Position numbers and translations under genes: made by a program. Shown one piece after another: positions 9,821 through 18,711 of a DNA stretch of 64,000 nucleotides. The DNA is taken from assembly GCF_900475285.1 (NCBI RefSeq), contig NZ_LS483370.1:2618001-2682000 (forward strand). Direction: 5' to 3'. The number at the start of each line of letters is the position of its first letter. Positions within the stretch are counted from its first letter, which is position 1. The notes under the pieces are model-generated. The model was not told the origin of the DNA. It ran no database searches and saw only the letters and a list, made by a program, of their open reading frames with translations. Origin of the DNA: Pseudomonas taetrolens. Its GTDB lineage: Bacteria; Pseudomonadota; Gammaproteobacteria; Pseudomonadales; Pseudomonadaceae.

Positions 9821-9871
9821 CTGCCCTTGTTACTGCCCCGGTGATATAACCGAACGCAGTAACAAGGGCAG
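9821..9871. terminator. Bidirectional terminator between gadB and the hydrolase gene
   Basis: A perfect 15-bp inverted repeat (CTGCCCTTGTTACTG and its complement) with a 21-base loop sits between the convergent genes and probably stops transcription from both sides. Confidence 0.65.
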
Positions 9872-9916
9872 ACTAAAGGTTTTCATTGGGAAAATCGCTC
9901 ATCCCTTCAACTGGCC

Positions 9917-10972
9917 TTATGCACCTTCGAATTGAAAAGCGGGAGCCACTTCAAATTGACTCGACACCTCTCCTGAGAAAATCGTGCTTTGATTCGGTCC
10001 CAGATCCAGTTTCTTGATCGCGCCCGTATTTTTTGAAAAATCCAGTTTCTTAAGATCGACCCAAAAGGTGTTGGGCGTTATGGCAGACTCGAAGAAGTAC
10101 AGTCGCTGTTTGTGATCAATGACCGAGCGCCATCGTGTCGAAGAAATATTTGGCTCACCGGGTGTCGTGATTCCATAGGGTACAGAGACGTTGCGAATGA
10201 CACTGAACACACTGGCCAGTGACTGGCGCGGGTCCTGTGATTGAGGTACGGCGTTCACATAAAAAGACGCTCGAGCGAAGCGATCCGCTGAGCGATTCGT
10301 ACCTGGAAGCATCACGGTTCCACCAATGGACTGCCAGTAGGCGTTCATGGCTAGCTGCGCATCGAACGCCGGCGAGTTAGTCATCACCTGATAAGAGCGA
10401 TCGTGGTGAATAACTTGCTTGCCATCAATATATTCAATAATCGCACTATCACCGGACGCATCCGACATTGAAAGATGTAACGTAGCCAAACGGCTTTCAC
10501 CCGGTACCGCTGCAGTCACTACATTAAAAGGCTCAGTTTTAAGAACCTCGACAGCTTCAGCGACCGTGCTGAAGTTGTCGAGCACATATTGGGCCCACGC
10601 AGCAATACTCAAGCCGGGTTTGCCTTTGGTAAACGTTGGGTATTCGGACTCCACCAACCACAGCAGGTTTGCAGACAGCCCGGCTTCATTTACCCCGTCC
10701 GTGGTGGAAATATCGTAGCCGGTGGCGATTACGCTGCCATATCTGGATGTCCACTTGATAGAGTCGGCGCCCACCTCGCCATTGCGCTGCATGCCTTGAG
10801 GGAAAACCCACAAGTTGGTCCCCACATCTGACTTCCAGTCCATGGACCTCGCCGTGATCACGTTCTGATTGTCTCCGAGGTAAACCAGTCGTGTGCAGGC
10901 ATGAGCAATCGGCACAGAGCAGAGAAGCCCCGCAAGTACCAGACCAAGGGTTTTCGTGTGTTGTTTTTTCAT
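9917..10972 (-). CDS. Secreted choloylglycine hydrolase / penicillin V acylase family enzyme
   Basis: This 351-residue protein has a signal peptide whose cleavage after AHA would expose Cys26, the N-terminal nucleophile of this Ntn-hydrolase family; CTR is followed by the typical ARSMDW segment. The family hydrolyses linear amides: bile salts, penicillin V or, in several Gram-negative members, acyl-homoserine lactones. The N-terminal signal places it in the periplasm, as for Gram-negative penicillin V acylases. It lies 23 bases after an outer-membrane barrel gene on the same strand, so the two are probably cotranscribed. The substrate cannot be decided from the sequence; an acyl-homoserine lactone is worth testing given the lux box elsewhere in the window. 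Confidence 0.87.
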   Translation of the reverse strand: MKKQHTKTLGLVLAGLLCSVPIAHACTRLVYLGDNQNVITARSMDWKSDVGTNLWVFPQGMQRNGEVGADSIKWTSRYGSVIATGYDISTTDGVNEAGLSANLLWLVESEYPTFTKGKPGLSIAAWAQYVLDNFSTVAEAVEVLKTEPFNVVTAAVPGESRLATLHLSMSDASGDSAIIEYIDGKQVIHHDRSYQVMTNSPAFDAQLAMNAYWQSIGGTVMLPGTNRSADRFARASFYVNAVPQSQDPRQSLASVFSVIRNVSVPYGITTPGEPNISSTRWRSVIDHKQRLYFFESAITPNTFWVDLKKLDFSKNTGAIKKLDLGPNQSTIFSGEVSSQFEVAPAFQFEGA

Positions 10973-10995
10973 TCCATTGTTCCTTTCAATACACG

Positions 10996-11829
10996 TTAAA
11001 AACGCATGGACAGTCCGAGTACGGGGCCTCGTTGAGTAACATCGTATTTAAACTCATTACCGGTGAAGTCTTTGGTACGGTAGTCCTGCGCCAGCACACG
11101 ATAACCGACACGAACTATCGTCGGGTTATCCATCAGGTACAGTCGGTATCCGAGATATGCTTGGGCGTTGTAAGTTTTCTTGGATGAGGTATCGAAGCCA
11201 CCTGTATCTGCCGTGCCCGACAGCGTCCAGTGATCGGTCAAGTCAATCTGCGTGCGCAACCCGATAAACGGGTCAGTCCAATGGGTTTTTTTCTTCGTGC
11301 TGAACCCCAGAGCATCAATATCCACAGTGGTCGAAAGTTTTGTCCAGCGCACGCCTAACATGGGCTCTACACGCCAGGTGCGGGGTTCATTAAATAGAGT
11401 GGTGCCGTCCAGTGAATATTCAAAGGCACGATAATAGCCACCTATTGCCAAGGTGGTTTGAGTGATATCGAGGCCTACCTTGCGCCCAAAGACCCGTTCA
11501 GACTGGCTTGTCTTTGCGTAAACCCCATCGACGAAAAAACCCACGGTGCGATTCGTCACCTCAAGGTTGCCCATAAAGACAGAGTCCAGATCATGAAAGA
11601 CGTCGTTAAAACCAACATCCGCTTTTGTGCGAACGCCACCGAGCTCAACGTGCCCCTTCATGCTCGGAGCCCAAACAAATGGACTCACCAGTACCAACCA
11701 TTCATCTCTTTCAGGCGTTGGCTTAAGTACAGTCTCTTGGGCAATAACAGGTTGAGCAAGCCCTGATAATGAGCCCACTGACAGTAGAATTATTACAAAC
11801 GGCCTAACTGAAACTGGATTCAGTAACAT
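10996..11829 (-). CDS. Outer-membrane beta-barrel protein
   Basis: From the start at 11829 the protein is 277 residues, with a signal peptide ending near VIA-QE and alternating amphipathic beta strands throughout. It ends in LSMRF with a terminal phenylalanine, the usual signature for insertion by the Bam machinery. An upstream in-frame ATG at 11862 is possible, but the later start gives a proper signal peptide. It is the likely first gene of an operon with the secreted hydrolase. The function is unknown; a channel for the hydrolase substrate or product would fit the pairing. Confidence 0.7.
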   Translation of the reverse strand: MLLNPVSVRPFVIILLSVGSLSGLAQPVIAQETVLKPTPERDEWLVLVSPFVWAPSMKGHVELGGVRTKADVGFNDVFHDLDSVFMGNLEVTNRTVGFFVDGVYAKTSQSERVFGRKVGLDITQTTLAIGGYYRAFEYSLDGTTLFNEPRTWRVEPMLGVRWTKLSTTVDIDALGFSTKKKTHWTDPFIGLRTQIDLTDHWTLSGTADTGGFDTSSKKTYNAQAYLGYRLYLMDNPTIVRVGYRVLAQDYRTKDFTGNEFKYDVTQRGPVLGLSMRF

Positions 11830-12076
11830 TGATTGAGTCGTCCTGGGTGACAAGTAACACATCCAAAGTCAAAAAGAGGATAGCCGGTTTACGAACGGTT
11901 GCCTGCTGGGGTAGACCACACACATTTTCCAGGGCGTATTTTACGCCACACGGCACAGAGTCACCCGATCACCGTAGATATCGTTAAGCATTTTGACAGG
12001 CTCTGGTGATGGGCGTGGCCTGTCGCAGCCACGGCAATGAAGCGTTGCCTCCTGACCGCACGGCATCAAATACCGA

Positions 12077-12175
12077 TCACAATGATTGATCCCCGTTAGT
12101 CATTAGAAAGCTAAAGACGGCAAACCCCACCAAGAGAAACGTTATGACGTGTTTTTTATTTATTCTATTTTTCAT
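12077..12175 (-). CDS. 32-residue membrane peptide
   Basis: The reading frame encodes 32 residues: a basic start (MKNRINKKH), one transmembrane stretch (roughly residues 10-25, VITFLLVGFAVFSFLM) and a short polar tail. AAGGAGGAAAC directly before the ATG is close to an ideal ribosome binding site, which argues strongly that it is translated. It lies about 250 bases upstream of the outer-membrane barrel gene on the same strand. Small single-span proteins like this often modulate transporters or sensor proteins, but no partner is known here. Confidence 0.6.
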   Translation of the reverse strand: MKNRINKKHVITFLLVGFAVFSFLMTNGDQSL

Positions 12176-12681
12176 GTTTCCTCCTTGAAAACTACACTAT
12201 GACGGCTCATGAGTTATCGACTTAATCAAAAAAACAAGGCGCATGCAATAGCCACGGCCCACTCCACTGCAAACCAAGTACGGCCCCGTCACAGACCAGA
12301 GATCGACGTCGACAGATAGCCAAGTGATGACCGAAGCGCACCTCCAAAAACGCAACGGCAAACAGTATCGCCAACACAATAAATTGTGCCCCGCGAACAA
12401 ACAAGGCGCGTACTGCATTCTCGAACAAGCCCTTGATTTATAGAGTTCCGTAAGCCGAAAGCAAAATAATATCTTTGTGATCAACTCATTCTCAACGCTA
12501 CGGTTCACTGCCCTATTTGATGATGACGAGCTGAGTCGCCCTTATACTTAACCTCATTCTCGGCGAGAGTTACGCAGCGGACCGGCAAGAGCGAAAAACG
12601 GCTACCGCATCGACGAGCAGCACAGCCTGGATGCACGGCGTTGTGGAGTGAGTGCCAACTGAGTATCCAGGCGCCCTGATT
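12176..12681. other. Gene-poor interval
   Basis: About 500 bases between the peptide gene and the hydrolase gene hold no convincing gene. Two overlapping minus-strand frames (12197-12508 and 12222-12428) lack a ribosome binding site, and their codon use does not look like that of neighbouring genes. The interval is AT-rich near 12440-12490. Confidence 0.5.
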
Positions 12682-13593
12682 TTATAATCTTCGCGAAAGG
12701 AATTCGCGGATGTACTGCGCCACCTCTGGCGCATGCGTTTCCAAAGCGAAGTGGCCTGCATCCAGAAGATGCACTTCAGCTGTCGGAATGTCTTTGCGAA
12801 ACGCCAGCGCACCTGGCGGGATAAAGGCGGGGTCATGTCTGCCCCATACGGCGAGTAAAGGCGGTTGGTATTTACGTAAATACGCTTGGAATGCGGGATA
12901 CGCCGCTACGTTAGTGTGGTAATCCAGAATCAGATCCAGCTGTATTTCATCTGCACCTGGCCGCGCCATGTACAGAATGTCCAGGTTGTAGCCGTCAGGC
13001 GAAAGCCTCTCAGGATCGGCCCCCGTGCCGTACTGCCAGTCACGAATCGTCTCCGGCGCCAACGAAGCGCGGCAACGCTCGCGATTGGCCACCGAAGGGT
13101 TGCCCCAATAGGTTTGCCATGGACCCCATTGATCGCTGAAACCTTCCACGTAGGCATTACCGTTCTGGGTGATGATTGCCGTCACGTTTTCCGGGTTCGC
13201 GGCGGCAAGTCGCAAGCCGACGGGCGCGCCGTAATCGAATATGTACAAGGCATATTTCTTCAAGGCCAACGCCTCGGTAAACCCCTCGATCACCTTATAG
13301 AGGTTTTCAAATGTGTAATCGAGTTGTCCGCGCGGCGGTGCTTTAGTGTGACCGAAACCGGGCAAGTCAGGCGCAATCAGGCGGTACTGGCTGGCCAATA
13401 AAGGCATCAGGTCACGGAACATATGGCTGGATGTCGGGAAGCCGTGAAGCAGCAGGAGTACCGGCGCATCCTTAGGGCCGGCTTCGCGATAGAAAACCTC
13501 CACATCACCGACGCTCTGAGTATGGAACGTGACACGGGAAGCATTATCGAAAGTCATCAGGTATTTGGTATTGGCTGGATCGGAACTGTTCAT
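12682..13593 (-). CDS. Alpha/beta hydrolase (dehalogenase/epoxide hydrolase-like)
   Basis: The protein (about 303 residues from the chosen start) is an alpha/beta hydrolase: an HGFPTS oxyanion segment, a nucleophile elbow FDYGAP in which aspartate replaces the usual serine, an acid residue in the WGRHDP region and the catalytic histidine in DAGHFALE. An aspartate nucleophile is typical of haloalkane dehalogenases and epoxide hydrolases. The start is uncertain; ATG codons at 13647, 13593 and 13560 are in frame and none has a clear ribosome binding site. It is divergent from a LysR regulator, which probably controls it. Confidence 0.83.
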   Translation of the reverse strand: MNSSDPANTKYLMTFDNASRVTFHTQSVGDVEVFYREAGPKDAPVLLLLHGFPTSSHMFRDLMPLLASQYRLIAPDLPGFGHTKAPPRGQLDYTFENLYKVIEGFTEALALKKYALYIFDYGAPVGLRLAAANPENVTAIITQNGNAYVEGFSDQWGPWQTYWGNPSVANRERCRASLAPETIRDWQYGTGADPERLSPDGYNLDILYMARPGADEIQLDLILDYHTNVAAYPAFQAYLRKYQPPLLAVWGRHDPAFIPPGALAFRKDIPTAEVHLLDAGHFALETHAPEVAQYIREFLSRRL

Positions 13594-13742
13594 ATCGGGA
13601 CCAGGACTGTATGAATTCACCTCAATCCTATTCGTTGCGCCAAACACCGGGAATAACCAAGAAACTCAAATCACCATTTCTATTTTTGCAATGCTGGTAA
13701 AGTCCCGGACACCCCCTGGCCCGAATACGACGTAGACGCACG

Positions 13743-14654
13743 ATGGACCGAATTCAAGAGATGACACTTTTTGCGGCCTTGGCCGAACATACTAGCCTCG
13801 CCAGCGTAGCCCGCGATTTTGGCTTGTCCACCGCCACAGTGACTCGTGCAGTTGCCAGCCTGGAGAATCGTTTAGGTGTTCTGTTGGTCGTGCGCACTAC
13901 ACGCAATATGCGCCTTACCGAAGCAGGACAACGGTTCGCGATTGATTCCCGCCGATTACTTGCAGAACTCGAAGCCGCCGAAAATGCAGCCGGCGGTTTG
14001 CATGCAGTTCCAGGCGGATTATTAACGGTAACGGCTCCTCAGATGTTTGGCGCATTGCATGTCACGCCTGTGTTGACGAGTTTTCTCAGCCAATACCCAT
14101 CTGTAGAAATTCGCGCCATCTTCGTGGATCGAGTCATATCGATGCTCGACGAAGGGGTCGATGTGGCAGTGCGAATTGGCGCACTGCCCGATTCATCGCT
14201 CACGGCTATTCCTGTGGGCAGCGTGCGGCGTATGGTATGTGCATCTACTGCATACCTGGAGGCGCATGGCGTTCCACAGCATCCAAACGATCTCAGGCAG
14301 CACGCAACAATCTCAACCTCTGCGTCAGAACGCCCACCTCAGTGGGCGTTTCAAATCCATGGGCAAGCCTGCTCCGTCAACGTGGGCTCAAGGCTTACCA
14401 TGACGTCCTTCCAGGCGGCAATCAATGCAGCGATTCAAAATTGGGGGCTGACTCAAGTGCCGCACTACCAAATACGGGAGCACTTGCAGGCCCAGAGACT
14501 TAAATGCGTACTCGAAACTTTTGAAATCGCAGCTGAGCCGGTTCACGTTGTCTACTCGGAAGGCCGCCGTGCTTCCGCCAAAGTACGATCCTTTGTGGAC
14601 TTCTGTGTCAATGCCCTGAGGCACGATCTACATGTCGAAAAAAACAGTGCTTAA
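13743..14654 (+). CDS. LysR-family transcriptional regulator
   Basis: The 303-residue protein has the LysR winged helix-turn-helix at residues 1-60 (SLASVARDFGLSTATVTRAV) and a periplasmic-binding-type effector domain from about residue 90. It resembles the group of LysR proteins that repress or activate a divergent oxidoreductase or hydrolase gene. The alpha/beta hydrolase gene starts about 150 bases away on the other strand and is the likely target. Confidence 0.9.
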   Translation: MDRIQEMTLFAALAEHTSLASVARDFGLSTATVTRAVASLENRLGVLLVVRTTRNMRLTEAGQRFAIDSRRLLAELEAAENAAGGLHAVPGGLLTVTAPQMFGALHVTPVLTSFLSQYPSVEIRAIFVDRVISMLDEGVDVAVRIGALPDSSLTAIPVGSVRRMVCASTAYLEAHGVPQHPNDLRQHATISTSASERPPQWAFQIHGQACSVNVGSRLTMTSFQAAINAAIQNWGLTQVPHYQIREHLQAQRLKCVLETFEIAAEPVHVVYSEGRRASAKVRSFVDFCVNALRHDLHVEKNSA

Positions 14655-14888
14655 CATTGTTGAGTGGCCATCAGAATGCGTCAACAGCTCCCACCGTGGA
14701 CAATGGCTTTGCCTGATGAACATAACGACCCGATATCAATTTTGAGCCAACGGCTACCGGTTACGAAGGGCTGGAATCTCCGCGTTTGAGCGTTTGAAGG
14801 CTGGCACCGACCTGCGCCTCAGTTATTCGACGACGCGAAGCCCCGGATCTTTGACTATTCTTGTCGTCACCCTAAAAAAGAGGGCTCG

Positions 14889-15575
14889 ATGATGAAAACC
14901 TCTAATCAGGCACTCCCTGAAATCGTTTCTGCCGAACAATGGCAGGCCGCGCTCGATCAACAGTTGATCAAGGAAAAAGCCCTGACCCGCGCCCACGATG
15001 CGCTCAACGCCGAGCGCCGCCGTCTGCCAATGGTCAAGATCGACAAGGCTTATACCCTCGCCGGAAAAACGGGTCCGGTAAGCCTGCTCGATCTGTTCGA
15101 GGGCCGCCGGCAACTGATCATCTACCACTTCATGTTCGCCCCGGACTGGTCCCAGGGCTGCACGGGCTGCTCCTGGGTTGTGGATGCCATGTCTCACCCG
15201 GCCCATCTGCATGCACGCAATACGTCCCTGGTCCTGGTCTCCAGGGCGCCACTGGAAAAACTTGCGGCTTATGAAAAACGCATGGGCTGGGACCTGCCCT
15301 GGTATTCGTCCTTCGACAGCAGCTTCAATGCCGACTTTGGCGTGACCACCGAACAGGGCGAAAAGCATGGCGTCAGCATACTGTTGCGCGACGGTGGCGA
15401 GCTCTACCGCACCTACTTCACAGGCGCCCGCGGCGTCGAGCACCTGGGAAGCCACTGGACTTACCTGGACCTCACGCCCTGGGGCCGCCAGGAGAACTGG
15501 GAGGACTCTCCCAAAGGATGGCCGCAAACCGAGCCTTACACCTGGCTGCGCCGGCATGACGAATATGACGACTGA
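14889..15575 (+). CDS. DUF899 family thioredoxin-like protein
   Basis: The 228-residue protein matches the DUF899 family: an N-terminal helical segment, a YHFMFAP segment and a CTGCSW motif near residue 95 in a thioredoxin-like fold, then WYSSFDSSFNADF and a C-terminal YDLTPWGR-type block (here YLDLTPWGR). The CxxC pair suggests redox activity but the function of the family is not known. A second ATG one codon later is an equal candidate start. It stands alone. Confidence 0.83.
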   Translation: MMKTSNQALPEIVSAEQWQAALDQQLIKEKALTRAHDALNAERRRLPMVKIDKAYTLAGKTGPVSLLDLFEGRRQLIIYHFMFAPDWSQGCTGCSWVVDAMSHPAHLHARNTSLVLVSRAPLEKLAAYEKRMGWDLPWYSSFDSSFNADFGVTTEQGEKHGVSILLRDGGELYRTYFTGARGVEHLGSHWTYLDLTPWGRQENWEDSPKGWPQTEPYTWLRRHDEYDD

Positions 15576-15698
15576 GAGCTGCCGCACCTGACATATCCGG
15601 GACAAATGGTCATTGAGGCGCCCCGCAGGCACGGGCGCCGTTCCCTGCAGCGATTCCATCTCCCCCCATGAATATTGCGCATAACAAAGGTCGACAGG

Positions 15699-16298
15699 AT
15701 GGAATTATCAATGGACGTGACAGCGGGTCATCCAGAGTACTTTGCGCATGTGCGCACGATTATCGGCATGGTCTTGGGCCTGAGTCTTGCCAGATTGGTC
15801 AATGGCCTGACACGCTTCGTACAACACCCCGGAACCATTAAGATTTACCCTGTCCACCTGGGCTGGGTCATCTTCCTTTTCATCACGATCGTGCACTTTT
15901 GGTGGTACGAATTCCATTTATCCAGGATCTCCGTCTGGACCTTCCCGCTCTATGGATTCCTGCTCTTCTACGCAATGGTATTCGCCGCACTCACCGCCCT
16001 GCTGTTTCCCGACCACATGTATGAATACAAGGGATTCGAGGACTACTTCGAGCAGCGCAAACGCTGGTTCTTCGGCCTCCTCGCCCTCGCGTTCCTGCTC
16101 GATATTGGCGATACCCTCATCAAGGGTGACGACTACCTGCAATCACTCGGGACCGAATACCTGATCCGCCAGGTCGCGTTCGTTGTTCTTTCCATCGCCG
16201 CAGTACTGATCACATCAAAGAAACTCCAGATGATCCTGGTGCTCGCCGCCATTAGCTATCAGGTCAGCTGGATCTTGAGACTGTATGTCATTCTTTGA
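15699..16298 (+). CDS. Integral membrane protein, function unknown
   Basis: This protein of 199 residues has about five hydrophobic segments separated by short charged loops, including one charged stretch DYFEQRKRW. The ATG at 15699 has AAAGG eight bases upstream; an ATG at 15711 is also possible. No family is recognised beyond a resemblance to uncharacterised bacterial membrane proteins. It is the last gene before the first integrase-tail remnant. Confidence 0.65.
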   Translation: MELSMDVTAGHPEYFAHVRTIIGMVLGLSLARLVNGLTRFVQHPGTIKIYPVHLGWVIFLFITIVHFWWYEFHLSRISVWTFPLYGFLLFYAMVFAALTALLFPDHMYEYKGFEDYFEQRKRWFFGLLALAFLLDIGDTLIKGDDYLQSLGTEYLIRQVAFVVLSIAAVLITSKKLQMILVLAAISYQVSWILRLYVIL

Positions 16299-16323
16299 TG
16301 GGCTCACGCACACATCCATGAAA

Positions 16324-16367
16324 CCATCCGTTAACGAATGGGCAAAAAGATATCGTCTGACCAGTGA
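16324..16367 (+). pseudogene. Tail of a phage-type integrase gene (oldest copy)
   Basis: The stretch ending at the TGA at 16365-16367 reads RMGKKISSDQ and aligns with the C-terminal RIGKKVTPTK of the broken integrase at 48 kb, with small gaps before it. It sits at the same distance and orientation ahead of an end hairpin as the other three copies. It is short and degraded, so the call rests mainly on the repeated arrangement. Confidence 0.45.
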
Positions 16368-16406
16368 GTGATGAACATGATTGATAATTACAACACGTAA
16401 ACAAGC

Positions 16407-16440
16407 AAGGGCCTGCAGGTAAATCACCTGCAAAACCCTT
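16407..16440. repeat. Diverged copy of the island end hairpin
   Basis: AAGGGCCTGCAGGT and its partner ACCTGCAAAACCCTT form a hairpin related to those at 27582, 31234 and 48988. It is the most diverged of the four copies and keeps no tRNA end. Confidence 0.5.
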
Positions 16441-16593
16441 ATGTGGCCGATGACTATATTTCCCCAGCTGAAGGGTCAAGAGCGCCACTTTTATTACAGT
16501 CGCGCCCTGCTCTGTTACTCCTGTTCAATGAGCCGACTGGAGCATGCTGCGGAGCGGGGACTGAGGCTGAGGCTGGCCAGCGAGCGGGAAATA

Positions 16594-18267
16594 TCAGGAT
16601 AGAAGCCTGAATTCGACCGAATCTCGTGGAACAACACCCTTATAAACATTGGCCCCCTGAGAAAACTTTAGTAGTACGCGCCCATCCTCTTCAAATTGCA
16701 TATGATGAATATCATATATGCCCGACTCGATCAGGCACGCCACGCCGCCGATCTTTTTCGATCGATCAACCCGCATGACCTGAAGCCGTCTGTAAACAGA
16801 CAACTCTTCCTGGGTATACGATTTAATTATAATATTTCCACCAATACTTGGAGAGGCATTACGAAGACTGACAGAACTTCTCGCGGTTTTCGATACCCAT
16901 CCAGGCGCCGTCAATTTATTTATCAAGCGAACCCACTTGTCCGCCACTTTTGACGGGCTATGTTCATCCGCAGTTTTAACTCCACCTGAAGACATTGACG
17001 CATGACTGACATCGTCTTTTGCCAGGCGAAGAATTTTTTCAGCCATCTCCCGCTCATCGTGTACCAAATAGCCATTTACATCATTTTTAATGAGTTCAAC
17101 AGGGCCATAATTCGAAGATAGCGATATGACGGGACAGCCAAACGCCATTGACTCAAGGATACTTAGACCAAAACCCTCAGAAACCGAAGCGGATAGCGAC
17201 GCCCTCGCCTGAATAAAAACTTCAGACACCGGGTTTGCATAACCTCGTAGAACGACACGCCCAGTCATGCCGTTAGCATCGATTAGCGCCTGAATATGGC
17301 CTCCCCTGCTGCCATGCCCCCATATATCAAGGCAGAGGCTATCATTTTCGGCCAATGCAATCTTGAATGCCCTGACCACCATATCTATGTTTTTAACGGA
17401 TTCCAGACGTGAAACGACCACAAATTTGTTGCCTGAGCGAGCCAGCGATGGCGGAACATCCCTGCTCACCGAGTTAGGTATCACTTCCAGATGATTCAAG
17501 GATGGAAACTGTTTAACCAAATCCGCTTTCTGGGCGTTAGTCAAAACAACCAACGAATCACAAAACCTGGCATTATCAATAATCTTCCCGCTGATACCTG
17601 TCACGTTGCTGCCAAACACAAAAGGTCTGGCAAAATGATTGCCATGCAACGTTAAAACGGTCCGTGCATTGACTGCTGTCAGCTTGGACACAACCTCAGC
17701 CCGGCTTGAGGCATCTGCTATGAAAACAGTGAATTTCCCATAACCCGACACTTCGTCAAGCCAATAGCTATAAGCGTCATCTCTTGTCAAAAAGTTAACT
17801 GTTTCCCTGCCGGGGATATCTAGCTGAATACTGACTATTTCACCCGTTAAATCAACGATTTCCCGTGCAAATACCCGACCTTCCGAGTTCAAGTACTCAT
17901 TTGAGCGAAGCCCAGAAATCCCTACATACCTGGAACGCCTTGCAAGCTCTACCACTTCCGGGTCAGCAAAATAGTCTGAAATAGACCCCGCGCCTGCACT
18001 GGCCCTGGAGAGTTTTGCAAAGTAAATGAAAAAATTCATGATCCCGACCGCGTCACCCAATCGCTCATCACTGCGTAGTGCTTTGATCGAATCAAGCAAT
18101 AGAGGATCATATTCTACGGTGGCGATGATCGAGCGAAAACCGCGCTCAGCCAGTGACTTCGCCCTGGCCAAGGAGACACGGGTAACGCCTCCCGACTGCG
18201 AGGAGAGCTTATTTAAAACAGATATTATTTGAATGTTTTTTTTGCGTTTGAAAAAGAAACCGGACAC
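16594..18267 (-). CDS. Glycosyltransferase family 4-type protein with C-terminal extension
   Basis: The 557-residue protein is a GT-B glycosyltransferase: a nucleotide-sugar domain with VVVSRLESVKNID near residue 283 and the EX7E signature EGFGLSILE at residues 364-372. A region of about 100 residues after residue 455 lies outside the usual enzyme and may bind acceptor or membrane. The N-terminal part is longer than in typical family members and resembles TagE/poly(glycerol-phosphate) glucosyltransferase-type proteins. The gene looks more AT-rich than its neighbours (by eye, not computed), which fits acquisition by transfer. It stands alone, without other polysaccharide genes, so the acceptor is unknown. 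Confidence 0.78.
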   Translation of the reverse strand: MSGFFFKRKKNIQIISVLNKLSSQSGGVTRVSLARAKSLAERGFRSIIATVEYDPLLLDSIKALRSDERLGDAVGIMNFFIYFAKLSRASAGAGSISDYFADPEVVELARRSRYVGISGLRSNEYLNSEGRVFAREIVDLTGEIVSIQLDIPGRETVNFLTRDDAYSYWLDEVSGYGKFTVFIADASSRAEVVSKLTAVNARTVLTLHGNHFARPFVFGSNVTGISGKIIDNARFCDSLVVLTNAQKADLVKQFPSLNHLEVIPNSVSRDVPPSLARSGNKFVVVSRLESVKNIDMVVRAFKIALAENDSLCLDIWGHGSRGGHIQALIDANGMTGRVVLRGYANPVSEVFIQARASLSASVSEGFGLSILESMAFGCPVISLSSNYGPVELIKNDVNGYLVHDEREMAEKILRLAKDDVSHASMSSGGVKTADEHSPSKVADKWVRLINKLTAPGWVSKTARSSVSLRNASPSIGGNIIIKSYTQEELSVYRRLQVMRVDRSKKIGGVACLIESGIYDIHHMQFEEDGRVLLKFSQGANVYKGVVPRDSVEFRLLS

Positions 18268-18711
18268 TTAAGTTCATCCCTGAATAAGGTGATTTAGCAG
18301 GCATTATGGCGAGATTGGGATCACAGGGGCAATAGTGGCCCGGAAAATCCCCCTGATAGCGCCCTCATAGTAAGCCCTTCCAAAACCATCACTTCAAGTG
18401 ATAATCCCTCTGCTTTGAAGCATCAGGCCATAGACACTCTTGCTCTTTTACTTTAATCACCGCTCACCTGATAGATTGGAGAGCATCTTGACGACGCAGG
18501 TGGTTTACGCACTGTTCGCTCATCGATTACCTACAAAATATCAGGTCATATGTAGCCCTCCCTGCCCTTCCTCCCTGAAAAATGGGCTCAGCCCCTTCAC
18601 GGCCACCTCGTGATTAACGATGTCGTCGTTATCGCGTTTAGTTCTGACCTGCCCTCCAATCCCGACTAGGTTCCAAGCAGTGGAACTCACCCGGACCAAG
18701 GAAGGTAAAAA
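18268..18711. other. Divergent intergenic region without a gene
   Basis: About 440 bases separate the glycosyltransferase and SQR-like genes. I see no open frame with a ribosome binding site and no strong hairpin; the promoters of both genes should lie here. Confidence 0.5.

Noticed and set aside
12197..12508. Open minus-strand frames of 103 and 68 codons upstream of the peptide gene
   Set aside because: They overlap each other, have no ribosome binding site, and their composition is rich in Cys, Trp and Arg as in random frames.
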